The notes beneath the pieces are model-generated. The model saw only the letters and a program-made list of their open reading frames with translations. It was not told the origin of the DNA and made no database searches. Below are positions 5,438 to 7,244 of a stretch of 7,244 bases of DNA, piece by piece; the first letter of the stretch is position 1; every line of letters starts with the position of its first letter. The stretch comes from Duodenibacillus intestinigallinarum (GTDB lineage: Bacteria; Pseudomonadota; Gammaproteobacteria; Burkholderiales; Burkholderiaceae_F), in contig DXAH01000067.1 of assembly GCA_019117105.1 (NCBI GenBank), positions 1 to 7,244 on the forward strand, given 5' to 3'. The position numbers and the translations under genes were made by a program.

Positions 5438-7244
<1,807 letters not shown>

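Overview
The window looks like a chromosomal segment of a betaproteobacterium, probably of the order Burkholderiales. The evidence is the lepA-lepB-rnc order, the close similarity of each product to proteobacterial housekeeping proteins, and a DUF2863-type protein, a family I know from that group. A gut Sutterella-like lineage is possible, but that is a guess I cannot test here. Most of the window is ordinary core genome. The accessory part is the left edge.

Layout. Bases 1-294 are the right-hand end of an IS200/IS605-type element pointing rightward: perhaps the last codons of tnpB, then a densely paired stretch that fits a TnpB guide RNA (reRNA or omegaRNA), then the palindromic right end. 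The element stops inside the 3' end of rnc. Next come three leftward genes, lepA (translation GTPase EF4), lepB (signal peptidase I) and rnc (RNase III), which read as one transcription unit from a promoter in the spacer upstream of lepA. A 313-bp divergent spacer (3834-4146) separates lepA from a rightward gene for a DUF2863 family protein of unknown function. That gene converges on clpB (leftward), which is cut by the right edge of the window. Between the two lie a strong bidirectional terminator and a second perfect hairpin.

How the genes relate. LepA, LepB and RNase III are a conserved cluster for ribosome function, protein export and RNA processing. In relatives it normally continues into era and recO. 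Here the transposon end sits immediately after rnc, so any era copy must lie beyond the element. The last five residues and the stop codon of RNase III are supplied by the transposon's terminal hairpin, and the predicted guide of the transposon RNA is antisense to the end of rnc. This junction is the most interesting part of the window. Calls at the left edge are limited because the tnpB body and the left end of the element lie outside the window.
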